35,632 nucleotides of DNA from Synechococcus sp. J7-Johnson (GTDB lineage Bacteria > Cyanobacteriota > Cyanobacteriia > PCC-6307 > Cyanobiaceae): NCBI RefSeq assembly GCF_024345795.1, contig NZ_JAGQBU010000027.1, forward strand, positions 1 to 35,632, given 5' to 3'. Of the stretch, positions 8,459 through 15,363 are shown piece after piece (the first letter of the stretch is position 1; every line of letters starts with the position of its first letter). The notes under the pieces were generated by a model. That model was not told the origin of the DNA and made no database searches. It was given only the letters and a program-made list of their open reading frames with translations. The position numbers were made by a program, and so were the translations under genes.

Positions 8459-9177
8459 AGCTGCACCTCGTAGGTGGGAAACGGAAGGTCTTCGATCTGG
8501 GCATCAGTGAGCTTGCGGATCCAGAGCTTGCGATCCGGCAGCCAGCGGAAACCCGCCTCCTTGGCTTCGTCCTTGCGGGCGAAGGGCAGATCAGCGGCCA
8601 CCAGGCGGCGGGGCAGCAGGCCCTCCAGCAGCTTCTGCTCCAGGGCGGCGGCACGCTCAAGGATGGCGGCCAGGTAGATGCAATCGGTCAGGGCGCGGTG
8701 GGCGGCCCAGATCGGAACGCCATGGGCGAGCGCCAGGGACTGCAGCGATGGGTTGGGGCGTACGTCCTCCCAGGTGATGCCCTCGCAGGTGCAGATCCAG
8801 GGGCGCTGCAGATCCGGGTGGGTGGCGGTGTCCAGAAAGGTCTCGATCCAAGGCCGATCGAAGGCGGCGTTATGGGCCACAAGGGCATCGGCTTGACGCA
8901 CCATCGCCCGCAACAGCACGGCCGCCTCCTCCACCGGGGCCGGCAGCAGGGTCAGGCCCGGCGCGATGCCGTTGATCGCCTGCGCGTCATTGCTGAACAC
9001 CGGCAGCAGGAAGGAGAGCTGCTGGAGGATCGATCGCTGCGGCACCGAGAACAGGGCCGCACCGATCTCGCAGAGCTCGGCCTGAGGGGGCTCGAGGCCG
9101 GTGGTTTCCACATCGAGGATCAGCAGCGTCTGTGGCCCGCTCGGCGACGGGCGTAGCTGCGGGGCTGGGAGGGTCAT
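8455..9177 (-). CDS. DEDDh 3'-5' exonuclease (DnaQ/RNase T-like)
   Basis: A 240-residue protein with the three exonuclease motifs of the DEDDh superfamily: LDVETTGL with Asp22 and Glu24 (Exo I), VAHNAAFDRPWI with Asp108 (Exo II), and HRALTDCIYLA with His160 and Asp165 (Exo III). It should remove nucleotides from single-stranded 3' ends in replication or recombination. The C-terminal about 45 residues (KDEAKEAGFRWLPDRKLWIRK) form a separate small domain of the type often appended to phage nucleases. I chose the ATG at 9177 because it overlaps the upstream stop (ATGA). A longer frame from 9264 would add a low-complexity Pro/Leu segment. Confidence 0.9.
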   Translation of the reverse strand: MTLPAPQLRPSPSGPQTLLILDVETTGLEPPQAELCEIGAALFSVPQRSILQQLSFLLPVFSNDAQAINGIAPGLTLLPAPVEEAAVLLRAMVRQADALVAHNAAFDRPWIETFLDTATHPDLQRPWICTCEGITWEDVRPNPSLQSLALAHGVPIWAAHRALTDCIYLAAILERAAALEQKLLEGLLPRRLVAADLPFARKDEAKEAGFRWLPDRKLWIRKLTDAQIEDLPFPTYEVQL

Positions 9178-9419
9178 CAGATCCAGCGGCAGGAGGAGAG
9201 GAGGCGGTAGAGGTGGGGGAAGCGGGCAATCGAGCGAGCCGCGTCCTTGTAGCCGTGCCAGCACCGGAGGACCGCGAGGAGGTGGAGCTGGTCAGCGGGC
9301 AGCCGCTCATCAGCGAGGGAGGCGCTGAGTTCACGGCGGATGCGGACCGCGCGGGCGATGGCGAGCGGCAGCGGCAGGGGGCGGGCACTGCCCATGGCAG
9401 GAAGGCGTTGGGTCCTCAT
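9177..9419 (-). CDS. small phage protein (80 aa), unknown
   Basis: An 80-residue Arg/Leu-rich protein, probably all helical (LPADQLHLLAVLRCWHGYKDAARSIARF). Start and stop overlap the neighbouring genes by a few bases, as elsewhere in this operon. No family is recognised. Its place between the exonuclease and the SSB-like gene suggests a DNA-metabolism accessory role, but that is only context. Confidence 0.6.
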   Translation of the reverse strand: MRTQRLPAMGSARPLPLPLAIARAVRIRRELSASLADERLPADQLHLLAVLRCWHGYKDAARSIARFPHLYRLLSSCRWI

Positions 9420-9607
9420 GGCGCCGGCCGCTGCAGCCCTGCTCGCTCCCGCCAGCGTCCTGTGGCCGCAAGGGTGACCGGATCAAGCAGCGCAACCGGG
9501 CCGGTGCGGGGAGAGTTGACGCGCAACTCCACAGCCCAGCCGTTCCAGGCGACGTAGACCCCATCGCCCAGGTACGTCTGCTCCGGTTTGCTGTGTTCGC
9601 CGCTCAT
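9416..9607 (-). CDS. small phage protein with LGDGVYV motif (63 aa)
   Basis: A 63-residue protein starting at the ATG at 9607, which overlaps the upstream stop (ATGA). The stretch YLGDGVYVAWNGWAVELRV resembles a widespread phage protein of unknown function that has LGDGVYVxxDG near its N-terminus. The rest is predicted beta-rich. A longer frame from 9658 would add 17 residues inside the upstream gene and is less likely. Confidence 0.65.
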   Translation of the reverse strand: MSGEHSKPEQTYLGDGVYVAWNGWAVELRVNSPRTGPVALLDPVTLAATGRWRERAGLQRPAP

Positions 9608-9915
9608 GGGATGTCCATGTGCAGGAACCGGATCAGGTCCTGAAAGCGTGTGCGGCAATGCTCAAGCTGAGCCCAGGCCGCCAGCGCGTCGCCATACAGC
9701 CGCTGGTGCTCCGAGTCAGCATCGGGCGGCGGCGCCTGCGGCGGCTGAAGCGGTTCATCGGTGGAAAGAATGTGGCGGGCTGCCGCCTGGATCGGTGCAG
9801 CGGCAAGGCGGGAGCGGCAGTGGTTGCCGGCCCAGTACTCCCGCTCAAAGTCTTCCAGGACCGCATTGGCCAGGTGTTTCACGGAGGTGGTGAGGACAGC
9901 CGGGTGAAGAGACAT
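9604..9915 (-). CDS. phage protein (103 aa), unknown
   Basis: A 103-residue protein with two probable helical segments (HPAVLTTSVKHLANAVLEDFEREYW and YGDALAAWAQLEHCRTRFQDLIRFL) joined by a Pro-rich linker. It starts 3 bases after the stop of the SSB-like gene and its stop overlaps the next start. No family match; likely an early phage protein by location. Confidence 0.65.
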   Translation of the reverse strand: MSLHPAVLTTSVKHLANAVLEDFEREYWAGNHCRSRLAAAPIQAAARHILSTDEPLQPPQAPPPDADSEHQRLYGDALAAWAQLEHCRTRFQDLIRFLHMDIP

Positions 9916-9918
9916 GGT

Positions 9919-10275
9919 TCAGAAGGGAATTTCATCGTCATCGCAAGGGGAGGGATTGCCTTGAAACCCGCTGCCACTGGCGTAGGCAGGCGTTGGAGCC
10001 TGCCCTTGGGAACCATTGCCAGGCAGGTCCGAGGGGTCCTTGAGTTGGACCGTTCGATAATTGTTCCCACCTCTGGACTGGTTGTGATACTCGAAGGCCA
10101 GCAGGCGGACGACATTGTCGTTGAGGTAATCGTCGTATTCACCGCTCTGGCCTAGCAGCCATTCGGCGAAGGCATGGACATCAGTGAGCGGAAGGATGAG
10201 ATTGCCGGAAGCGGAATAACTGGTTCCCTGTTTCTTGGGTGGGAAGAGCTTAATCGTGAGCTTGGGGAGCGCCAT
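9919..10275 (-). CDS. putative single-stranded DNA-binding protein with SSB-like acidic tip
   Basis: A 118-residue protein. The N-terminal about 85 residues look beta-rich (MALPKLTIKLFPP, GNLILPLTDVHAFAEWL, VVRLLAFEYHNQS) but lack an OB-fold pattern I recognise. Then comes a Gly/Ser/Gln/Pro linker (about 85-110), ending in DDDEIPF. Bacterial SSB has exactly this layout: a folded domain, a disordered linker and an acidic DDDIPF tip that recruits repair and replication partners. Together with ERF, two exonucleases and an initiator in the same phage, an SSB role is likely but inferred. Confidence 0.6.
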   Translation of the reverse strand: MALPKLTIKLFPPKKQGTSYSASGNLILPLTDVHAFAEWLLGQSGEYDDYLNDNVVRLLAFEYHNQSRGGNNYRTVQLKDPSDLPGNGSQGQAPTPAYASGSGFQGNPSPCDDDEIPF

Positions 10276-10278
10276 GGA

Positions 10279-10503
10279 TCAGCTGTCGATGGGGAGCTTG
10301 AAGTGGCGACGGAGAATGTCATGCACGGCACCGCTGAGGGTGAGCCGGTGCTTTTCGGCATGCGCCATGACGCGGGCGAGCACATCAGGCCAGAGGCTGG
10401 TGGTGATGCGTAACGCGGAGGTGCGGCGGCCATAGCGACGACGGCCGCCTTCGGCTGCGGGACCGGGTGATGGGGCGCCCGGGGGGGTGAGAGTGTTCGC
10501 CAT
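10279..10503 (-). CDS. ribbon-helix-helix regulator
   Basis: A 74-residue protein with a disordered Pro/Gly/Arg N-terminus and a C-terminal strand-helix-helix unit (ALRITTSL, WPDVLARVMAHAEKHRL, TLSGAVHDILRRHF) typical of ribbon-helix-helix (CopG/Arc-type) DNA-binding proteins. It starts 4 bases after the DUF2303 stop. It could repress this early operon or act on replication. Target unknown. Confidence 0.6.
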   Translation of the reverse strand: MANTLTPPGAPSPGPAAEGGRRRYGRRTSALRITTSLWPDVLARVMAHAEKHRLTLSGAVHDILRRHFKLPIDS

Positions 10504-10507
10504 CGGC

Positions 10508-11383
10508 TCAGAGCGCCGGGGCGGCGCCGTGAAGAATCGCCAGATCAACGCCTTCCGCCACCTTGGTGAGCACCTGTGAGAAGGCGGCTCGCTGGATCTC
10601 ATCCGGCCGATCGAGCAGCACCGTGAAGCGCAGGGCGCCGGAGTTGAGGCGGTAGCGGAAGCGGGCCTCAACACGGAAGGGGTCCATGCCTTCGTAAGGG
10701 GAGAGGCCGAGGACGATGCGCTGCGGGATCTGCAGGGTTCCGGCCTGGCCTGCTCTGGCTTCGATGGTTTCTTCGTAGGCGAACTGCACCTGGCCGTTGT
10801 CCAGGCGCCGGGCCGCCTTGATCACAGCGCCACTGGTGGCCGAGATGGTGGTGGCGATCTCCAGCAGCTGAGCTGCCTGGGGCTCGCGGATGTCGGCGGC
10901 GTGATCCTCGAGGTACTCGGCGAACTCGAGCTGGCCGAGCGGCTGGCCGGAAATGGCGGTCCAGGCCAACCAGGCGGTGGTGGGGGTGAGGCTGAGGCGA
11001 GCGCGATGCCGGCCCCAGCCGGCGAGCGATTCTTCCCCGCGGCCCTGATCGCCAGCGGCGTGATCGTCGAGCACCGCTTCGATGGTTCCGGCCTCACGGT
11101 TGGCGTAGAGCGTGGTGCGGCCGCTCTGCTCGTGGAGCTTGACGTAGGCGGTGAAGGAGTCGTGTTCGCTGAAGCTGAAGACCCCACTCTTGATGAAGGG
11201 AGGTTGGCCATGGCGGCGGCGGTGCTCGTCGGTGTCGAGATCGATGATCTGAACGCCTGAAGCAGTGGCGACGGCCCAGACCTTGAGGGGAGAGAGCAGC
11301 TTGGCTTCTGCCGCCAGGCGCGCCTGATCGACGATCACCTGGGCCTCGAAGCCGCAAAGCGGCGACTTGTTGGTTTCAGCCAT
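10508..11383 (-). CDS. DUF2303 family phage protein
   Basis: A 291-residue protein resembling DUF2303 (related to YfdQ of an E. coli cryptic prophage). Typical features are the N-terminal Ala-rich helix, FSFSEHDSFTAYVKLH, an internal TTAWLAWTAISGQPLGQLEFAEYLEDH stretch, and a C-terminal beta-rich part with FRVEARFRYRL and RFTVLLDRP. The function is not established; the family sits with recombination and replication genes in temperate phages, as here beside ERF and the SSB-like gene. It is complete and starts 4 bases after its upstream neighbour ends. Confidence 0.75.
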   Translation of the reverse strand: MAETNKSPLCGFEAQVIVDQARLAAEAKLLSPLKVWAVATASGVQIIDLDTDEHRRRHGQPPFIKSGVFSFSEHDSFTAYVKLHEQSGRTTLYANREAGTIEAVLDDHAAGDQGRGEESLAGWGRHRARLSLTPTTAWLAWTAISGQPLGQLEFAEYLEDHAADIREPQAAQLLEIATTISATSGAVIKAARRLDNGQVQFAYEETIEARAGQAGTLQIPQRIVLGLSPYEGMDPFRVEARFRYRLNSGALRFTVLLDRPDEIQRAAFSQVLTKVAEGVDLAILHGAAPAL

Positions 11384-11386
11384 GGA

Positions 11387-11752
11387 TCAGGCCTCCTTGA
11401 GGTCGGAAGGTTGAAGTCGGGGCAGAACCTGCAGCGGTAGTTCCGGCTGGCGGGGATCACTGCGGCTGAGGGAGAAGGAGTCCTCATCGAAGAAGAACAG
11501 CGTCTCTTCCCTGTCGAGTTCGGGGATCTTGGTGGTGATCTGATCCGCCACGAACATCTGATGACCGCCGCCACGGGCTGCCTTGGAAATGCGGACCTTG
11601 AGGGTGAGTTCACCGGCCTTGCCGGTTTCCATCACAGCGAGGGCGACCTTGGCCAGGGCGTCGGTGAGTTCGCTGTGGGTGGCGCCGTTGCGCTGGGAGT
11701 GAAGCCATTTGGTGAAGGGCTCCGGGCCGTTGTTGAGATTGGGAGTGCCCAT
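11387..11752 (-). CDS. phage protein (121 aa) between ERF and DUF2303
   Basis: A 121-residue protein without a recognised family. A helical N-terminal half (HSELTDALAKVALAVMETGKAG) is followed by a beta hairpin (ELTLKVRISKAARGGGHQMFVADQITTKIP) and a short acidic segment (FFFDEDSFSLS). Gaps to its neighbours are 3 bases, so it is part of the same transcript. Small proteins of this shape often accompany DUF2303, but its role is unknown. Confidence 0.7.
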   Translation of the reverse strand: MGTPNLNNGPEPFTKWLHSQRNGATHSELTDALAKVALAVMETGKAGELTLKVRISKAARGGGHQMFVADQITTKIPELDREETLFFFDEDSFSLSRSDPRQPELPLQVLPRLQPSDLKEA

Positions 11753-11755
11753 GGA

Positions 11756-12982
11756 TCAGACGGCAACGGGCGTGAGTTCTTGCACGCGCTGAGCGATGAA
11801 GGCCGCATGGTCGCGGGTTCTGATGTAGTCGCTCACCAGGGCAGCTTCCGGTAGGCCGAAGTGCTGACGGAAGGCAGCGATCAGGGGCGGGATCGACTCG
11901 TTCGGCAGAGAGCGGATGGAGCCGATCAGGCCCTGGATTTCAGCCGGGGTGAGCTCAGCGGCCTGAGGCGCGGTGGTAGGAGTCGCAGGACTGACAGGAT
12001 CAGCAGCAGCAGGAACAGCAGGGTCAGCCTCAGGAGGAGCAGCAGAGGAAGCAGCAGAACCAGAAGCCGCCACCTGCGCTGTGGCCTGCGTGGCCTGTGC
12101 CTCCTGCTCAGCGGCGGCTGCGCTGCGTCGGCCACGGGGTGAGGAGGGCCTGGGTGCGGGCGTCTGGTTGGTGGGAGCCGCCACCGCAGCTGGGGCCTGG
12201 ACTGCTGCGGAGTGATGGCGAGAGCGACCACGGGCTGAGGCCCTGCCGTCCTGGGGCTGCCGGTCCTCGAGGTCGCCGTAATCGGCGCCGTCGTTGTCTT
12301 CAGCGGCAAGGGAAAGGATCGCGAGGATGGCGTAGCGGCGGAAGTAGGTCACGGCACCCCCGATCGAGTGGAGCGGATTGGTTGTGGTGCCGAGGCTCTG
12401 GAGCGTGCCGTAGAAGCCCTTGATCTGATCGTCGAGCCGCAGGCCGATCTGGCGCTGGGGGGAGGGCGGCGGCAGCAGGGGCTTCTCGGCGCTGGCAGGG
12501 GGAGTGCCATTGCCGTTGGCTTCGGGTGCCTTAGCGACCGGCGGTGTGGGTTTCGGTGGCAATGCCGGTGGCAGGGTGCCGGCGGCGGCGAGCTGCAGAT
12601 CGAAGGAAAAACCGCTCAGGGCCGCCAGGCGCAGGTCATGCAACCGGGCCAGCAGGGTGTCGAGCGTGGGCAGGGCCAGATCGGAAGTAAGTTCCTGGCC
12701 GCTGGGCGCATGGAGCAGCTGGGTGCGCAGCAAGGTGGCATCACCGGGACCGGCGAGCAGGGTCTGGGTGAGCACCAGCCCCTGCTCCAGCAGGGGCGGG
12801 GTGACGGCATCGAGCACGGTGCGCAGGTCAGCGAACTTGCCGTACTTGGCATCGGTGCCCTTGAAGATCGGACCGACGCGACGATGAAACGCCAGCAGCG
12901 AGAGGACCAGCGTGGCGGGATAGGCGGGCTGCTCGGTAGCGGGGGGCGGCGCTGCGGGAGCCGCAGACGAGGAGGAGGGCAT
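11756..12982 (-). CDS. erf: ERF-family single-strand annealing protein, split by insertion
   Basis: A 408-residue recombinase. The ERF signature is in two parts: KYGKFADLRTVLDAVTPPLLEQGL...HAPSGQEL (about 46-97) and GGAVTYFRRYAILAILSLAAEDNDGAD (208-234). Between them is a roughly 100-residue stretch (106-205) rich in Pro/Ala, much longer than usual in the family. After residue 240 comes a long Ala/Pro/Thr-rich linker and a small helical C-terminal domain (ELTPAEIQGLIGSI to the end). ERF proteins, like P22 Erf, anneal complementary single strands for phage recombination and circularisation. Its start is preceded by two copies of the GTGCGTTA octamer. Confidence 0.85.
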   Translation of the reverse strand: MPSSSSAAPAAPPPATEQPAYPATLVLSLLAFHRRVGPIFKGTDAKYGKFADLRTVLDAVTPPLLEQGLVLTQTLLAGPGDATLLRTQLLHAPSGQELTSDLALPTLDTLLARLHDLRLAALSGFSFDLQLAAAGTLPPALPPKPTPPVAKAPEANGNGTPPASAEKPLLPPPSPQRQIGLRLDDQIKGFYGTLQSLGTTTNPLHSIGGAVTYFRRYAILAILSLAAEDNDGADYGDLEDRQPQDGRASARGRSRHHSAAVQAPAAVAAPTNQTPAPRPSSPRGRRSAAAAEQEAQATQATAQVAASGSAASSAAPPEADPAVPAAADPVSPATPTTAPQAAELTPAEIQGLIGSIRSLPNESIPPLIAAFRQHFGLPEAALVSDYIRTRDHAAFIAQRVQELTPVAV

Positions 12983-13017
12983 GGAGCGATCCTGATTAGC
13001 CCTATCCTAACCTTAAC

Positions 13018-13050
13018 GTGCGTTAAACGGTGAGTCTTAAGGGTGCGTTA
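13018..13050 (+). promoter_or_regulatory. two GTGCGTTA octamers upstream of erf
   Basis: Exact copies at 13018-13025 and 13043-13050 lie 36-68 bases upstream of the erf start at 12982. On the minus strand TAGGAT between the near copy and the gene could be a -10. The far copy falls in the last codons of the HTH gene. Candidate operator region. Confidence 0.45.
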
Positions 13051-13744
13051 CGACAGGATTGAGAAGACTGGCGGCCCAGGTGTCCAGGGCCAGGTCAGGT
13101 CGCAGCCGATCGTCCGGATCGATCAGCTCCTGCAGCTGCTCCGGCGACCACACGTCCCAGCCGCTGAGCACGCTGCGCAAGACCTCCACCTCCTCACCTG
13201 AGAGACGCCGAGGTGTCTCGCCGCTGACGTGGGCCGCAAACGAACGCCAGGCCTCGAGCATCGGCAGGCCTGCGGCGCTCGCCTGCTCGCGAAAGCGATC
13301 AGCGATGGCGGCGGAGGCGCAGGCGGCCTCTTCCTGAGTTGGCAGCGGGCGCTCCCTGGCCCACTCGGGAGCCTCCTGCTCACCGATGAAGTGGGAGAAG
13401 AAGTCGGTGGCGATCCAGGGCACGCCGTCCTCGTGGAGGATCGGCCGTTGCTTGGCCAGGCGAGCCACCAGAGCGGGGTCGTCGACACCGCTGAAATCCT
13501 GGGCTACCAGGCGGGCATTGATCAGCCCGAGCTGGATGAAGGTCACCGGGTAGGGCTGCTCGATCTTGCCCCGCTGCAGCTTGTTGAAGGTCGAATCGGC
13601 AATGGCGGGAAAGCCAGCGGCCTTGCCCCAGCGCAGCGGAATGTCGTGGCTCCAGCCGCCGCGCTCCAGCCAGAGGCTCAGGGTACGGCCGAAAGCAAGC
13701 CGCGACTCCTGGGAGGGGTAGAGAGCGTGGGCTGGACTAGCCAT
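13037..13744 (-). CDS. putative HTH regulatory protein
   Basis: A 235-residue protein. The N-terminal 70 residues (RLAFGRTLSLWLERGG, WGKAAGFPAIADSTFNKLQRGK, YPVTFIQLGLINARLV) have the spacing of an XRE-like helix-turn-helix domain, though the match is loose. The C-terminal half is helical and unassigned. I chose the ATG at 13744, overlapping the upstream stop (TGATG). A longer frame to 13891 runs through the neighbouring gene. Octamer copies lie just upstream of its start (13771) and at its 3' end, so it is a candidate for the factor that binds them. That link is speculative. Confidence 0.5.
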   Translation of the reverse strand: MASPAHALYPSQESRLAFGRTLSLWLERGGWSHDIPLRWGKAAGFPAIADSTFNKLQRGKIEQPYPVTFIQLGLINARLVAQDFSGVDDPALVARLAKQRPILHEDGVPWIATDFFSHFIGEQEAPEWARERPLPTQEEAACASAAIADRFREQASAAGLPMLEAWRSFAAHVSGETPRRLSGEEVEVLRSVLSGWDVWSPEQLQELIDPDDRLRPDLALDTWAASLLNPVVTHP

Positions 13745-14193
13745 CAGGCAGCACCTTGGTAAGCAGCGACTAACGCACACTCTGACGTGCCCTCCGCGGC
13801 TGCCGCCAGGGGGACGCCAGGGGGCGTGAACTGGGGAGCGGGATCGGTGGAGGGAGCCAGCACCCGCAGAGCCAGCACCAACCGCGCCCACTGCTCGGGA
13901 GTGAGCACCACCCGCCAGGTGCCACCGCGAAAGCGCACCAGGGTGGCGGCGTGGGGGAGGCGGCCGTTGCGGCGCTGACGCTCGGCGCCGGCGGGCTTCT
14001 CGCGCATGGCGCGTGCCGCATCCGACCAGTCAGCCACCTGCAACGCAAAGCCGTCGAGGCCGTCGAGGTCGCCCTCATCGTCGAGGCGGCCAGCACCGAG
14101 TTTGCGGCGGATCGGCAGGGCCAGCAGGAGGGTGAGCAGTTCGGCGGCCTCCCGCTCGGCGCGATCGCCGCGTGCCTTCGAGGGGTTGGCCAT
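13744..14193 (-). CDS. Holliday-junction-resolvase-like PD-(D/E)XK protein, catalytic residues altered
   Basis: A 149-residue protein with the framework of phage/archaeal-type PD-(D/E)XK resolvases: KARGDRAEREAAELL (6-20, helix with the first Glu), LGAGRLDDEGDLDGLDGFALQVADW (32-56), and a C-terminal WRVVLTPEQWARLV. In active members the strand after GDLxGL reads (E)xK. Here it reads LQVADW, so both the acidic residue and the Lys appear to be missing. It may be a non-catalytic DNA binder, or the Lys may be supplied elsewhere (for example REKPAG). It starts the HTH-ERF operon. Confidence 0.6.
   Translation of the reverse strand: MANPSKARGDRAEREAAELLTLLLALPIRRKLGAGRLDDEGDLDGLDGFALQVADWSDAARAMREKPAGAERQRRNGRLPHAATLVRFRGGTWRVVLTPEQWARLVLALRVLAPSTDPAPQFTPPGVPLAAAAEGTSECALVAAYQGAA
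13771..13778 (-). promoter_or_regulatory. GTGCGTTA octamer upstream of the HTH gene
   Basis: Exact copy (TAACGCAC on the plus strand) 27-34 bases upstream of the HTH gene start at 13744, inside the 3' end of the resolvase-like gene. Candidate operator. Confidence 0.35.
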
Positions 14194-14527
14194 GGCCAGT
14201 CAGCTGAGAATGCCAACCTAGGTGACGCTACTAATTCGAAAGAGAGCCTAAGGAGCAGAAATGCGCCCAGTCATTGATGAAGAGGCCCAGCAAGGCGCCT
14301 AAGGGATAGCGCCTGATCAATGTGACAGGCAACGGCCCATCGAGGCCCCGTGCAGGGCACCTGACCCTCAATCCGGCGGCTGTTGCGTAAAGGTGTCACA
14401 CCGCGCCAGGGTTACACAAGCCGCTTGGCGGCCCTGTCGCTGGTGTGGTTCGTTTCTCCTCGCCGCCGCCGGAGCTGGTCTGGGTGGATCACCAAAGCCG
14501 GGCGTTCACCCGCGACTGCGGTGTCCA
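14194..14527. other. intergenic region with hairpin copy B
   Basis: A 334-base gap between two minus-strand genes. It carries hairpin copy B (14397-14447) and presumably the promoter of the resolvase-HTH-ERF operon. Short frames here lack convincing starts or protein patterns. Confidence 0.45.
14397..14447 (+). repeat. GC-rich hairpin repeat, copy B
   Basis: Stem CACACC...GGTGTG with the core GCGCCAGGGTTACACAAG, the most diverged of the five copies. It is the only copy without a plus-strand gene directly downstream. Confidence 0.55.
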
Positions 14528-14884
14528 TCAGCGCCTGGAAGCCGGCTGCGGCGCACCGCTCGCTGAGCCGGCTCGATCGGCTGCTGCCTTGATGTCGGCC
14601 GTTCGGGCCTCTTCCTCCAGGGCCTGCCGCATCAAGGCCTCCCACTGTTTCGGGTTGTCCTCGATCCATTCCCGCGCCAGGTTGCGGGGCCTGCGTTGCT
14701 CGCCCGCTCCCGGGTAGCGCATGGCCGGCGAGCGACGACCCGGCCAGCCCTTATCCAGGCCGGGCATCCCTGAGCGCAGCCGGTCCCGCTCCAGCTCCTC
14801 CCAGGCCGGGGTCGGCTGATCGAGATCCTCCAGTGTCATTCGTCCGCGCGCTACCAGGAGCGCGAGCTGCATCCCGATCGTCAC
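14528..14884 (-). CDS. phage protein (118 aa), unknown
   Basis: A 118-residue hydrophilic protein starting at the GTG at 14884, which overlaps the upstream stop (GTGA). The N-terminus is a short helix (MQLALLVARGRMTLEDLDQP) and the middle is Arg-rich (RDRLRSGMPGLDKGWPGRRSPAMRYPGAGEQRRPRN). It ends with a long helix (AREWIEDNPKQWEALMRQALEEEARTADIKAAADRAG). It is the last gene of the replication operon. No family is recognised. Confidence 0.65.
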   Translation of the reverse strand: MTIGMQLALLVARGRMTLEDLDQPTPAWEELERDRLRSGMPGLDKGWPGRRSPAMRYPGAGEQRRPRNLAREWIEDNPKQWEALMRQALEEEARTADIKAAADRAGSASGAPQPASRR

Positions 14885-15360
14885 GGCGTTGGTTCAGCCG
14901 GCGTCAGGTGGTGGCCGTTGCCGACGCTCGGCAGCGAGGCCAGCACGCTCAGGTTGGCGAGGACGCCGCCGGGCTCATGGCGAGCACCGTCGTGGTCGGG
15001 CAGCCCGTGCTGCGCGTGGAGATCCGCCTGACTGGCTGGCAGTGGCTGAAACCCATGGCCTGCCATCCGCTGGCCCAGGTCCTGCCTCAGCCCCCAGGCA
15101 AAGTTCGGGGCGTCGTTCTCGAGCCGGTACAGGTAGCGCAGCAGCGCCAGATGCACGGGCATCTCCTCGGCTCTGGCCGGGTCGAGCAGGTACTGCTGGC
15201 TGGCGTAGGCCAGGTGCCTGTGGGTGAGTTCCTCGCCGACCCGTGGCGGCAGGGTTGCCCATAGCAACGCCATCGCCTTGCCACTCGGCCGCCGCACATA
15301 CGGCAGCAGTTCGGCCAGAAGCTCAATCGTGTCCGTGAGGTCCTTCGGTGTGATCGCCAT
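14881..15360 (-). CDS. possible replication partner protein (lambda P position)
   Basis: A 159-residue, mostly helical protein (DTIELLAELLPYVRRPSGKAMALLWATLPPRV and MPVHLALLRYLYRLEND). It lies 3 bases downstream of the iteron-bearing initiator, the place that the helicase loader P holds in lambda. I see no P-loop, so it is not a DnaC-type ATPase, and no sequence similarity to lambda P is evident. A replication accessory role is a guess from order only. The C-terminus is Gly/His/Pro-rich and probably flexible. Confidence 0.6.
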   Translation of the reverse strand: MAITPKDLTDTIELLAELLPYVRRPSGKAMALLWATLPPRVGEELTHRHLAYASQQYLLDPARAEEMPVHLALLRYLYRLENDAPNFAWGLRQDLGQRMAGHGFQPLPASQADLHAQHGLPDHDGARHEPGGVLANLSVLASLPSVGNGHHLTPAEPTP

Positions 15361-15363
15361 GGC

